Shown here: piece after piece, positions 7,874-15,261 of the stretch
How positions within the stretch are numbered: the first letter of the stretch is position 1
Layout of the letters: each line of letters opens with the position of its first letter
NCBI GenBank assembly: GCA_016182905.1
Contig: JACPFR010000009.1
Span: 1 to 64,000 of the forward strand
DNA from: Elusimicrobiota bacterium
GTDB lineage: Bacteria > Elusimicrobiota > Elusimicrobia > UBA1565 > UBA9628
Direction of reading: 5' to 3'
Length of the DNA: 64,000 bases
The notes under the pieces: model-generated
The model's input: only the letters and a program-made list of their open reading frames with translations
Databases searched by the model: none
Told to the model about the DNA's origin: nothing
Translations under genes and position numbers: made by a program

Positions 7874-10080
7874 AAAAAGTCACTTTACTCGCGGTCCTTC
7901 TGGTGTCCCCTGCGCTCGGCGCCGACATGCCGGCTCCGAGCGCCCCGCTCGCCCTCCTCACTGAGTCCTTCGGCGAGCCCGGCGTCGAGACCCTCGCCGC
8001 GCGAGGCGTCCTCGTCCTCCACGGCAAGCCCGGCGCCCGCCGCCTGGCCGCCGTCCACTGGAAGGCGTTCGGCGCCCTCTCGCAGGCCGCCTCGTCCTGC
8101 CTCGCCTTGACGGCCGCCGCCGACGCCCTCGGCCGCGAGCCCGAGCCCGCCGGCCCCGACCTGGGCCTCGGCGCCTGCCGCGCCCTTCCTCTCGACGGCG
8201 CGGCGACCCCGTCCCTCCACGCGCTCGCCTCCCTGCTGCAGGCCGGCCACGAGGAGCGATGGGCCCTGAAGCAGGCGAACGCCTCCCTGTCGGGAGCGCC
8301 CGGACGCCCGAATCTCTTCGACACCGCCTGGGGCAAGGACCTGATCGAGCGCCGCCACGCCGACGCGCTGGAGAACCCCGCCGCGCTGGCCAAGACGATC
8401 TTCGACGAGCTGCTCGCCGGCCCCCGCCCCGAGAAGGACGCCGCGGCGCTGTTCGCGGCCGAGGCCGCGGCCCGCGGCGCGACGGCCCCGGAGACCCTCA
8501 TCGCCTACGACAGCGCGCACGGCGCCCTGTCCGAGGAGCTCAAGGCGCAGATGCGCCGCACGATCTCCAACGAGCGCCGCCGCTGGGCCGCCGCCAAGGC
8601 GCGCGCCGCCGCCGCCGACCTCCTCGGCAAGGCCTCCGTGAAGAAAGAGCTCGAGGACCTTCGCGTCATCGCCAAGGCGATGTCCTCGCGCCCCAACCTG
8701 CCGTCCGACCTGGAGGCCGCCGCCGGCCGCGCCGCCCCGGCCTCGGCCGCGGCGAAGCTCCGATCCGCCGGCCTTCACCGCCAGGAGCCGACGCGCCTCG
8801 GCCAGCACGAGCTCGGAGACGAGGCGGTCGTCTCCGGCGCGTATTGGGTCGACGGCCTCAAGGAGAACGAGTCGGCCGACATCGACGAGAGCCTCGTCGT
8901 CGAGACCGAACGCGGCTTCGCCTCCGTCGAGACGCGCACGAACAAGCGGAAGAACGGCGGACCTTACCCCTTCGCGCGGACCGTCAAGATCACGGAGCCC
9001 CGTCCTTTCGCGGTCCTGTCCTTGGCCTCGGCGGCGGGCTTCCCCCTCTCCGAGCGGGTCGAGGTCCCCCTCGCCCGCGATTTCGAGCTCGCGCTCCTCA
9101 AGGAGTCCGAGGCCGCGGGCCTGCGCGCCGCCTGCCGCCCGAAGGACGCCGAAGCGGCCTACGCCGCGCTCGAGGCCCTGGTCGCCGAGCCGGCCAAGGT
9201 CAAGCCGCAGTACAAGAGCCTGGCCGAGCGGGCGCGCAAGGCCCGCGAGGCGGCTAAAGCCGACGGCGAGCTCCTGCTGAGGCGCGACGAGGCCCTGATC
9301 CTCGCGCGGGCCGACTCCGCCCCGCAGCTGTGCAGGTACGACTCCGCCCGCGTCGAGGAGGCCATCAAGCTCGCGCAGCGCCTGCCCGCCGGCTGCGACC
9401 GCGACCTGCCCGAGCTCCACGCCCTGCGCGCCACGATCAAGAGGCGCGCCGCCGATCAGGCCTGGTTCCTGAAGGCCTCCTCCGAGGCGCGCTCCAAGAG
9501 CAGGTCCTGCCGCCTCGACGACGCCCGCGCGCGCTGGTCCGAGGCGCTCGCCGCCCTCGAGGCCGATCCGGGCGCCCGCTGCGGCAAGGTCGCCGAGGAG
9601 GAGACCGTCGCGAAGACCGATTTCGCCGGCCTCACCCGCGACATCGCCTGGCGCGACGAGCTCGGCCGGTCCCTCGCCAAGGCGGAGGCCGAGACGTCGC
9701 CGGCCCGCCGCCTGGAGATCCTGCGCCCGGTGACCTCCCGCCTCGGCGCGCTGAACGCGAGCTGCTTCGGCGCCGAGTCCAAGCGCGCGGCGGCCCTGTC
9801 GCTCGCGGCCTCGAAGGCCCTCACGGCCCCGTCCGAGAGCGAGGCCGCCCGCCGCCTGCCGTCCGAAGGCGCGCTCGCCTCCATCGTCGACGAGGTCCGC
9901 GCCGAGCGCGCGCGCCGCCTCGAGGCCGCCGGCGCCGCCGAGAAGGCCGCCCTGGAGGCCGCCGCCCCCGCGGCGGCCCCGAAAGCCGCGGCACCCGTCC
10001 CCGCGGCCGCGCCCAGGCCTTCCGCGAAGAAGCCCGCGAAGCGACCGACGCGAAAATCGAAGGAGGCCGAGGCGAAATGA
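7870..10080 (+). CDS. Large exported helical protein, unknown function
   Basis: A 736-aa protein beginning with TTG at 7870, overlapping the previous stop. The signal peptide MKKVTLLAVLLVSPALGA is clear. The mature protein is Ala/Glu/Arg-rich and mostly helical. Its middle (about residues 290-390) has a strand-rich stretch with YWVDGLKENESADIDE and a conserved-looking FARTVKI. Cys-containing helical repeats follow, such as AQRLPAGCDRDLPELHALRA and the region around SKSRSCRLDDARARW. The last 40 residues are Ala/Pro/Lys-rich (AAAPRPSAKKPAKRPTRKS), a possible wall- or nucleic-acid-binding tail. I recognise no family. It is coupled to the PDZ protein downstream, so the two probably act together in the envelope. 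Confidence 0.75.
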   Translation: MKKVTLLAVLLVSPALGADMPAPSAPLALLTESFGEPGVETLAARGVLVLHGKPGARRLAAVHWKAFGALSQAASSCLALTAAADALGREPEPAGPDLGLGACRALPLDGAATPSLHALASLLQAGHEERWALKQANASLSGAPGRPNLFDTAWGKDLIERRHADALENPAALAKTIFDELLAGPRPEKDAAALFAAEAAARGATAPETLIAYDSAHGALSEELKAQMRRTISNERRRWAAAKARAAAADLLGKASVKKELEDLRVIAKAMSSRPNLPSDLEAAAGRAAPASAAAKLRSAGLHRQEPTRLGQHELGDEAVVSGAYWVDGLKENESADIDESLVVETERGFASVETRTNKRKNGGPYPFARTVKITEPRPFAVLSLASAAGFPLSERVEVPLARDFELALLKESEAAGLRAACRPKDAEAAYAALEALVAEPAKVKPQYKSLAERARKAREAAKADGELLLRRDEALILARADSAPQLCRYDSARVEEAIKLAQRLPAGCDRDLPELHALRATIKRRAADQAWFLKASSEARSKSRSCRLDDARARWSEALAALEADPGARCGKVAEEETVAKTDFAGLTRDIAWRDELGRSLAKAEAETSPARRLEILRPVTSRLGALNASCFGAESKRAAALSLAASKALTAPSESEAARRLPSEGALASIVDEVRAERARRLEAAGAAEKAALEAAAPAAAPKAAAPVPAAAPRPSAKKPAKRPTRKSKEAEAK

Positions 10081-11411
10081 TGCGACTGCTCTCTCTCGTC
10101 TTGATCGCCGCCGCGGCGTTCCCCGCGAACGCCGCGAGCACGCGCCCGGCCTCCAAGCGCCCCGCGCGCAAATCCTCTCCCGCCAAGACGGCCCCCGCCA
10201 AGGCGGCTCCCGCCAAGACGACCCCGGCCCCTCGCGAGGAGGCGCCCGCTTCGTCTCCGGTCGCCCTCGATGAGATCGCCCTGTTCGGATTGGGCGCGGA
10301 CCTCGCCTCCCAGGACGGAGCGCTCCTGGTCTCCTTCGTGCGCCCCGGCTCGCGCGCGGAGAAGGCCGGCCTCAAGGCCGGCGACCAGGTGCTGCGCGTC
10401 GACGGCTCCGTGTCGACCCGCGCCAAGACCGCCTCCGCCCTTCGCTCCTGGACGCCCGGCACGCGCCTGCCGGTCATCGTCCGCCGCGGCCTCGAGGTCG
10501 TCACGCTCGAGACCGCCGTGGTGCCGCCGGCCCGCGACTACGCCCGCGGCGACAAGGACCTGTCCGAGCACGAGAGGACCCTGGCCGCCGAGCGCTCCAA
10601 CCAGGCCGTCGCCGACGGCCGCGCCGTGGTCAAGGCCGTGGGCCCGCTCACCGTCGCGGTCCGCGCCGACCAGGGCCTGTGGGTCCGCTTTCCCAAGGGC
10701 CTGCCCGCCGGCCTCAAGAAGGGCGACGAGACCGCCGCCGAGGCCTCGACCGGCCTCACCGTGGACGCCTCCCTCGACTTCCTCGCGGTGCCCCCCGGCT
10801 CCAAGCTGCGCGCGCGCGTCATCGACGCCGTCGACGACGGGCAGACCCGCACGGTCCGCCTCGCCTTCTACGCCCTCGACCTCGCCGGCGGCGGGACCTA
10901 CACCACCCTCGGCCACGCCACCGCCGTCTCCGGCGACCAGCGCATGGCCCGCGTCGCCCCCGGCGGCACCCTCGTCGCGGCCGCCCCTCTGCCCGACGCC
11001 AAGCGCCGCGCCCTGGAACCCGTCCTCGACGCGGACGCGCGCCTGCGCGTGAAGCTCCTCGAGCCGCTCGTCATCGACGAGCCGCCGTCCTACTGGCGCG
11101 CGGGCCCCGGCCTGTGGGTCAAGACCGTCGAGGACGGCGGACGCCGCCGCTTCGAGGTCACGCACGCGATCGCCGGCCGCTCGGCGGAGAGCGCGGGCCT
11201 GAAGGTCGGAGACCGCCTCGACGCGATCGGCGGCAAGCCGGCCGAGAAGATGGACTTCGCCGAGGCCGTCGACCGCCTCTACGGCAAGCCGGAGTCCGAC
11301 GTCGAGGTCTCCGTGCTGCGCGGCAAGAGCCAGCCCCTCAAGCTCAAGCGCGGCATGCGCTGGACCGGCGGGAAGTCGACGCCGGTGCCGCTCGCCTACA
11401 ACGCCCAGTAG
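10077..11411 (+). CDS. Exported protein with two PDZ domains
   Basis: A 444-aa protein with signal peptide (MMRLLSLVLIAAAAFPANA) and a Lys/Pro/Ala-rich linker with three KxAPAK-like repeats. The N-terminal PDZ unit (about 50-115) has FVRPGSRAEKAGLKAGDQVL. The middle region is beta-rich (about 150-345). The C-terminal PDZ unit (about 355-425) has GRSAESAGLKVGDRLDAIGG. No protease domain is seen, so this is a binding or scaffold protein rather than a DegP-type protease. The start overlaps the preceding stop (ATGA), with an alternative ATG 3 bases later. An upstream GGAGG/GAGG supports this region as the start. Confidence 0.8.
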   Translation: MMRLLSLVLIAAAAFPANAASTRPASKRPARKSSPAKTAPAKAAPAKTTPAPREEAPASSPVALDEIALFGLGADLASQDGALLVSFVRPGSRAEKAGLKAGDQVLRVDGSVSTRAKTASALRSWTPGTRLPVIVRRGLEVVTLETAVVPPARDYARGDKDLSEHERTLAAERSNQAVADGRAVVKAVGPLTVAVRADQGLWVRFPKGLPAGLKKGDETAAEASTGLTVDASLDFLAVPPGSKLRARVIDAVDDGQTRTVRLAFYALDLAGGGTYTTLGHATAVSGDQRMARVAPGGTLVAAAPLPDAKRRALEPVLDADARLRVKLLEPLVIDEPPSYWRAGPGLWVKTVEDGGRRRFEVTHAIAGRSAESAGLKVGDRLDAIGGKPAEKMDFAEAVDRLYGKPESDVEVSVLRGKSQPLKLKRGMRWTGGKSTPVPLAYNAQ

Positions 11412-11435
11412 CGGGAACTCGCGCCGGTGCGTCCC

Positions 11436-11459
11436 CCGACTGTTTCCGGAAACAGTCGG
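11436..11459. repeat. Perfect 24-bp palindrome between convergent genes
   Basis: The sequence reads the same on both strands over 24 bases, centred on TTTCCGGAAA. It separates the PDZ gene from the convergent kinase-TPR gene. A near copy lies at 46843-46862. It could be a short hairpin terminator or a protein-binding site; there is no U-tract. Confidence 0.6.
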
Positions 11460-11468
11460 CTCAGGCGG

Positions 11469-13304
11469 CTACTTGGCCGCTTCGAGCGCCGCGAGAAGCT
11501 TCTTGGCGTCGGCGAGGTTCTCGGGATACTCGGCCGGGTCGGCGGGGTCCTTCGTCGCCTCGACCAGCTTGAGCACGCGGATGGCGTCGTCCTTGCGGCC
11601 GTAGTGCAGGTAGGCCTCGGCCAGGGGCTGATGGTTCGCGGTGTAGCGCGGCGACAGCCTGAGCGCCGTCTCGAACTCCTCGAGGGCCTTCTTCTTGTCC
11701 CCGCCGACGAAGCCCGGGACCTGCCACAGGATCTCGCCGAGCACGTTGTGCGCCCCGCCGTGCGACGGGTCGAGGCGGAGGACCTCCGCCATCTCTTTTT
11801 TGAGAGGCTTGATGATGAACAGCGCCTTCATCAGGCCCTTCGTCTCACCCCAGCGCCCGATCGCCACGCCGAGCCAGAAGTGGGCATCGGCGGTCCGGGA
11901 GGACAGGGCCACGGACCGCTCGCAATCGGACTTGGCGGACTCGTAGAGAGCGAGCTTGTCGGAGCGCTTCTCCTTTTTTTCCGAGAGACGGACCTTGGCC
12001 CGGCACAGGCGCCACAGATAGCCGGCCTTCCAACCGTCGTCCCCGCCGACGGCTTCGCTCTTCAACGCGTCCTTGAGCCCGGAGATGTTCTTGTCGAGGT
12101 TGTCGTCGAGATGGCGCTGGAAGTACTGGGCGTCGAACGATTCCGGCGCGGGGATCTTGTTCGCCCGGGCGGGCAGGGCCAAAACTGAAAATACCGCGAT
12201 GCCTGACACCGCCATCGCGGCGGCCTTGGCGGCCCAGTGGGCGGCGCGAGCCATCGAGTCGGCCGTGGTCTTGGCGCCGGCGTCGGCGAAGGAGACGACC
12301 TTCTTGAACGGCAAAGCGGCGCGCGACACCTGGCCGGCGACGGCGACGCAGGGCACGCGCGCCGCTTTCGCGGCGCGCGCCAAAACGACGGGGGCCTTGC
12401 CGAACAGGCTCGTCTCGTCGAGGCGGCCCTCGGCGGTGAGCGCCAGGTCGGAGCGCTCGAGCGCCTTGAGCGCGCCCGTCTTCTCGAGGACCCAGTCGGC
12501 CCCGGGCACGAGCTCCGCTCCCGCGAACGCGAGCAGGCCCGCGCCCAGGCCGCCCGCGGCGCCCGCGCCGGGCACGGCGGCGACCGACACGCCGAGGTCG
12601 CGGTTCAAGGCGCGCGCCCAGACGGCCAGCGCCGCCTCGATCCGCCCGACCTGCGCCGATGAGGCCCCCTTCTGCGGGCCGAACACCCGCGCCGAGCCCT
12701 TGGGGCCGAGGAGCGGGTTGGTCACGTCGGACAGCGCGATCACCTTCACGCCCGCCATCAGGGAGCGGACCGCGCGGGCGTCGACCGAGCACAGGCGCGC
12801 CAGGCCCGACACGCCGTCGGGCAGCTCGCGGCCCTCGCAGTCGAGCAGGCGCGCGCCGAGGGCGCGCGCCATGCCCGCCCCGCCGTCGCTCGAGGCGGTG
12901 CCGCCCAGGCCCACGATGACCGTGCGCGCGCCGCGCCGCACCGCGTCCCGCATCAGGTCGCCGCTGCCGCGCGAGGTCGCCTCCATCGGGCGGCGCTTGC
13001 CGGGCGGGACCAAGGCCAGGCCCGAGGCGCGGGCCATCTCGATGACGGCCAGCTTCTTCGCCGGGTTCCAGAGGTAGGACGCGCGCCGGCGCTCGCCCAA
13101 GGGGCCTTTGACCGGCGCCGAGACGATCCGGCCGTCCAGCGATTCGCGGAGCGAATCGATCAACCCGTCCCCGCCGTCGGCGACGGGGATGGAGACGATG
13201 TCGGCATCCCTGAAAACGGCGCGGACGCCGCGGGCCAGGGCCTTCGCTGCGTCCACGCACGACAGGCTCCCTTTAAAGGCGTTGGGAGCGACGAGTACCC
13301 TCAT
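11469..13304 (-). CDS. Glycerate kinase fused to a TPR domain through a hydrophobic segment
   Basis: Residues 1-363 form a full glycerate kinase of the GlxK/GarK type: VLVAPNAFKGSL at the start, VADGGDG, VGLGGTASSDGGAGMARALG, LSDVTNPLLGP, GAGAAGGLGAGLLAF and LTAEGRLDETSLFGKAP. It phosphorylates glycerate to phosphoglycerate. Residues 364-381 (MAVSGIAVFSVLALPARA) look exactly like a signal peptide and are followed by about 225 residues of TPR-like helices (HFWLGVAIGRWGETKG, GAHNVLGEILWQVPG, ALEEFETALRLSPRYTANHQPLAEAY), as in RMD1-type proteins. No stop codon separates the two parts. Either this is a true kinase tethered to an external TPR domain, or two genes have merged and the TPR part is also made from the internal ATG at 12215. 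Confidence 0.75.
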   Translation of the reverse strand: MRVLVAPNAFKGSLSCVDAAKALARGVRAVFRDADIVSIPVADGGDGLIDSLRESLDGRIVSAPVKGPLGERRRASYLWNPAKKLAVIEMARASGLALVPPGKRRPMEATSRGSGDLMRDAVRRGARTVIVGLGGTASSDGGAGMARALGARLLDCEGRELPDGVSGLARLCSVDARAVRSLMAGVKVIALSDVTNPLLGPKGSARVFGPQKGASSAQVGRIEAALAVWARALNRDLGVSVAAVPGAGAAGGLGAGLLAFAGAELVPGADWVLEKTGALKALERSDLALTAEGRLDETSLFGKAPVVLARAAKAARVPCVAVAGQVSRAALPFKKVVSFADAGAKTTADSMARAAHWAAKAAAMAVSGIAVFSVLALPARANKIPAPESFDAQYFQRHLDDNLDKNISGLKDALKSEAVGGDDGWKAGYLWRLCRAKVRLSEKKEKRSDKLALYESAKSDCERSVALSSRTADAHFWLGVAIGRWGETKGLMKALFIIKPLKKEMAEVLRLDPSHGGAHNVLGEILWQVPGFVGGDKKKALEEFETALRLSPRYTANHQPLAEAYLHYGRKDDAIRVLKLVEATKDPADPAEYPENLADAKKLLAALEAAK

Positions 13305-13333
13305 TCGAGCAACCGCGTCAGGCCGTTTATTAA

Positions 13334-13381
13334 GAAAGGAGATCCGCGGCCCCGTACGTTTACGGATACATCCCGCGGATC
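13334..13381 (-). terminator. Hairpin terminator of gdhA
   Basis: GATCCGCGG (13341-13349) pairs with CCGCGGATC (13373-13381). An inner CCGTA/TACGG pair lies inside the loop. On the minus strand the hairpin spans the gdhA stop codon and is followed by a pyrimidine-rich stretch (TCTCCTTTCTT). Confidence 0.55.
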
Positions 13382-14667
13382 GACGCGGCCTTGCCGAGGC
13401 GGCGCAGGCCGACCATGAAGGCGCCCATGCGCATGTCCACCTTCTCCTTCTTGGACAGGTCGTAGACCTCGGTGAAGGCGCCGACGATGATGTCCTGCAG
13501 GCGCGCGTTGATGTCCTTCTCGCTCCAGAAGTAGGCCTGCATGTCCTGCACCCACTCGAAGTAGGAGACGGTCACGCCGCCGGCGTTGGCCAGGATGTCG
13601 GGGACGAGGACGACGCCCTTCTTGTGCAGGATCGCGTCGGCCTCGTTCGTCGTCGGGCCGTTGGCGCCCTCGACGATGTACTTGGCCTTGATCCGGTCGG
13701 CGTTGCCCTTGTTGATCGTGCCCTCCATCGCCGCCGGGATCAGGATGTCGCAGGGCAGCTCGACGAACTTGTCGATGGCGACCTTCTCGGCCTTCGGGTA
13801 GTCCATGATCGAGTCGTGCGTCTTGCGGTACTCCATGATGTCGTGGAGGTCGAGGCCCTTCGGGTCGTACAGGCCGCCGCCGACGTCGGAGATGCCGACG
13901 ACCTTGGTGCCGTGCTCGGCGAAGATGTTCGCGGCGTTGGAGCCGACGTTGCCGAAGCCCTGGACGATGACGGCGGACTTGCGCAGGTCGAAGCCCTCGC
14001 GCGCGGCCAACTCGCGGGTGACGTAGAACACGCCGCGGCCGGTGGCCTCGTTGCGGCCGAGCGAGCCGCCGATCTCGATGGGCTTGCCGGTGACGACGCC
14101 GGGGCAAGAGTAGCCGATCGTCATCGAGTAGGTGTCCATGACCCAGGCCATGACCTCGGCGTTGGTGTTCACGTCGGGAGCGGGGATGTCCTTGTCCGGG
14201 CCGATGATGATGGAGATCTCGGCGGTGTAGCGGCGCGTCATGCGCTCGAGCTCGCCGCGGGACATCTTCTTCGGGTCGCAGATCACGCCGCCCTTGGCGC
14301 CGCCGTAGGGGAGGTTGACGACCGCGCACTTCATCGTCATCCAGAAGGAGAGCGCCTTGACCTCGTCGAGGGACACCGACGGGTGGTAGCGGATGCCGCC
14401 CTTGGCCGGACCGCGGTCCATGTTGTGCTGGATGCGGTAGCCCTCGAAGACCTTCACCGAGCCGTCGTCCATCTTGACGGGGACCGACACGGTCAAGATG
14501 CGCTTGCAGTGGCGCAGGCGTTCCAACGCGAAGGGCTCGAGCTTCATCGCCTTGCCGGCGCGGTCGAGCTGCTCCATGGCCTGGGCCCAGGGATTGGCCT
14601 CGTGCGCTTCGGCATGCTCGAGGGGCTTCACGACGGGGGACGGCTTGGCGGTGATCTTGGTGTCCAT
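13360..14667 (-). CDS. gdhA: Glutamate dehydrogenase (Glu/Leu/Phe/Val family)
   Basis: Interconverts glutamate and 2-oxoglutarate plus ammonia in the cytoplasm. The 435-aa length fits the hexameric bacterial enzyme. Substrate-site residues lie in RGPAKGGIRYHPSVSLDEV (Lys89) and MTMKCAVVNLPYGGAKGG (Lys113 and the catalytic Lys125). The nucleotide-binding fold has GFGNVGSNAA, and ANGPTTNEAD and ILANAGGVTVSYFEW follow. NAD versus NADP cannot be settled by eye. The ATG at 14667 lies 6 bases after a -10 box. A REP-like inverted repeat sits immediately upstream, between this gene and the divergent CBM48 gene. Confidence 0.95.
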   Translation of the reverse strand: MDTKITAKPSPVVKPLEHAEAHEANPWAQAMEQLDRAGKAMKLEPFALERLRHCKRILTVSVPVKMDDGSVKVFEGYRIQHNMDRGPAKGGIRYHPSVSLDEVKALSFWMTMKCAVVNLPYGGAKGGVICDPKKMSRGELERMTRRYTAEISIIIGPDKDIPAPDVNTNAEVMAWVMDTYSMTIGYSCPGVVTGKPIEIGGSLGRNEATGRGVFYVTRELAAREGFDLRKSAVIVQGFGNVGSNAANIFAEHGTKVVGISDVGGGLYDPKGLDLHDIMEYRKTHDSIMDYPKAEKVAIDKFVELPCDILIPAAMEGTINKGNADRIKAKYIVEGANGPTTNEADAILHKKGVVLVPDILANAGGVTVSYFEWVQDMQAYFWSEKDINARLQDIIVGAFTEVYDLSKKEKVDMRMGAFMVGLRRLGKAASIRGMYP

Positions 14668-14673
14668 GGCCGG

Positions 14674-14701
14674 ATTCTACATAAAAACGTCACCGCGTCA
14701 A
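14674..14701 (-). promoter_or_regulatory. Promoter TTGACG-16-TAGAAT of gdhA
   Basis: On the minus strand TTGACG (14701-14696) and TAGAAT (14679-14674) are 16 bases apart. The ATG follows six bases later, so the mRNA is predicted to be leaderless. The -35 box overlaps the direct repeat bordering the REP-like element. Confidence 0.7.
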
Positions 14702-14798
14702 ATGATTCCGGTGCCAGGCCTCCCATTATCCCATTACTCACACCGGCCCGCTGAACGGAGTAATGGGATAATGGGAGGCCTGGCACCTTTCAAATGAT
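14698..14798. repeat. REP-like element: 30-bp perfect inverted repeat inside a 9-bp direct repeat
   Basis: Two 30-base arms (14710-14739 and 14758-14787) are perfectly complementary around an 18-base loop. The arms begin with GGTGCCAGGC, the motif also found on both sides of the REP-type transposase gene at 39245-40147. TCAAATGAT occurs on both sides (14698-14706 and 14790-14798) like a target-site duplication. The element lies between the two divergent promoters of gdhA and the CBM48 gene. Confidence 0.8.
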
Positions 14799-14803
14799 AG
14801 AAT
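14796..14803 (+). promoter_or_regulatory. Extended -10 box (TGATAGAAT region) of the CBM48 gene
   Basis: TGnTAGAAT ends at 14803, 8 bases before ATG 14812. It overlaps the right-hand direct repeat of the REP-like element. No -35 box is visible. Confidence 0.5.
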
Positions 14804-14811
14804 CGGCGCGC

Positions 14812-15261
14812 ATGAACTGGCGCAACAAGTGGGCGTTCTGGGGAACGGTCGCGGCGGTGCTGGCTTTGATCAGCGTGCCCTCCGTGACCTGGGTGGCGGC
14901 GATCAACGATTACCGCCGCTTCCTCTCGGGCTGGGAGCCCGCCCCGCTCAAGCCGACCGGCACGACCTTCACCCCCCGCGACCGGAGCGGCGCGAACCTG
15001 CCCGCGCTGACGTCCGTCGAGTTCCGCCACAAGGCCCCGAAGGCCAGGTCGGTCGAGCTGGTCGGAGATTTCAACGCGTGGAAGCCCGGCCTCCTTAAGA
15101 TGACCCGCGGCGGCGACGGGGTCTGGACCGTGTCGATCCCGGTGATGGAAGGCCGGCACAAGTACCTGTTCCTCGTCGACGGGGAGCCCAAGGTGGACGA
15201 GCGCGCGGGCACCGCGGACGGGCCCGAGGGGCGCCGCGTCTCGGTGAGGACCGTCAAATGA
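14812..15261 (+). CDS. Membrane-anchored CBM48-like (glycogen-binding) protein
   Basis: A 149-aa protein with one N-terminal membrane segment (WAFWGTVAAVLALISVPSVTWV) and a C-terminal domain of the AMPK/isoamylase-N CBM48 type: VEFRHKAPKARSVELVGDFNAW, MTRGGDGVWTVSIPVMEGRHKYLFLVDG. The conserved GDFNxW turn and KYxFxVDG strand are the diagnostic parts. It may bind an alpha-glucan at the outer face of the membrane. ATG 14812 is chosen over ATG 14794, which lies inside the -10 box. The gene overlaps the next one (ATGA), tying it to the GH57-like protein. Confidence 0.75.
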   Translation: MNWRNKWAFWGTVAAVLALISVPSVTWVAAINDYRRFLSGWEPAPLKPTGTTFTPRDRSGANLPALTSVEFRHKAPKARSVELVGDFNAWKPGLLKMTRGGDGVWTVSIPVMEGRHKYLFLVDGEPKVDERAGTADGPEGRRVSVRTVK

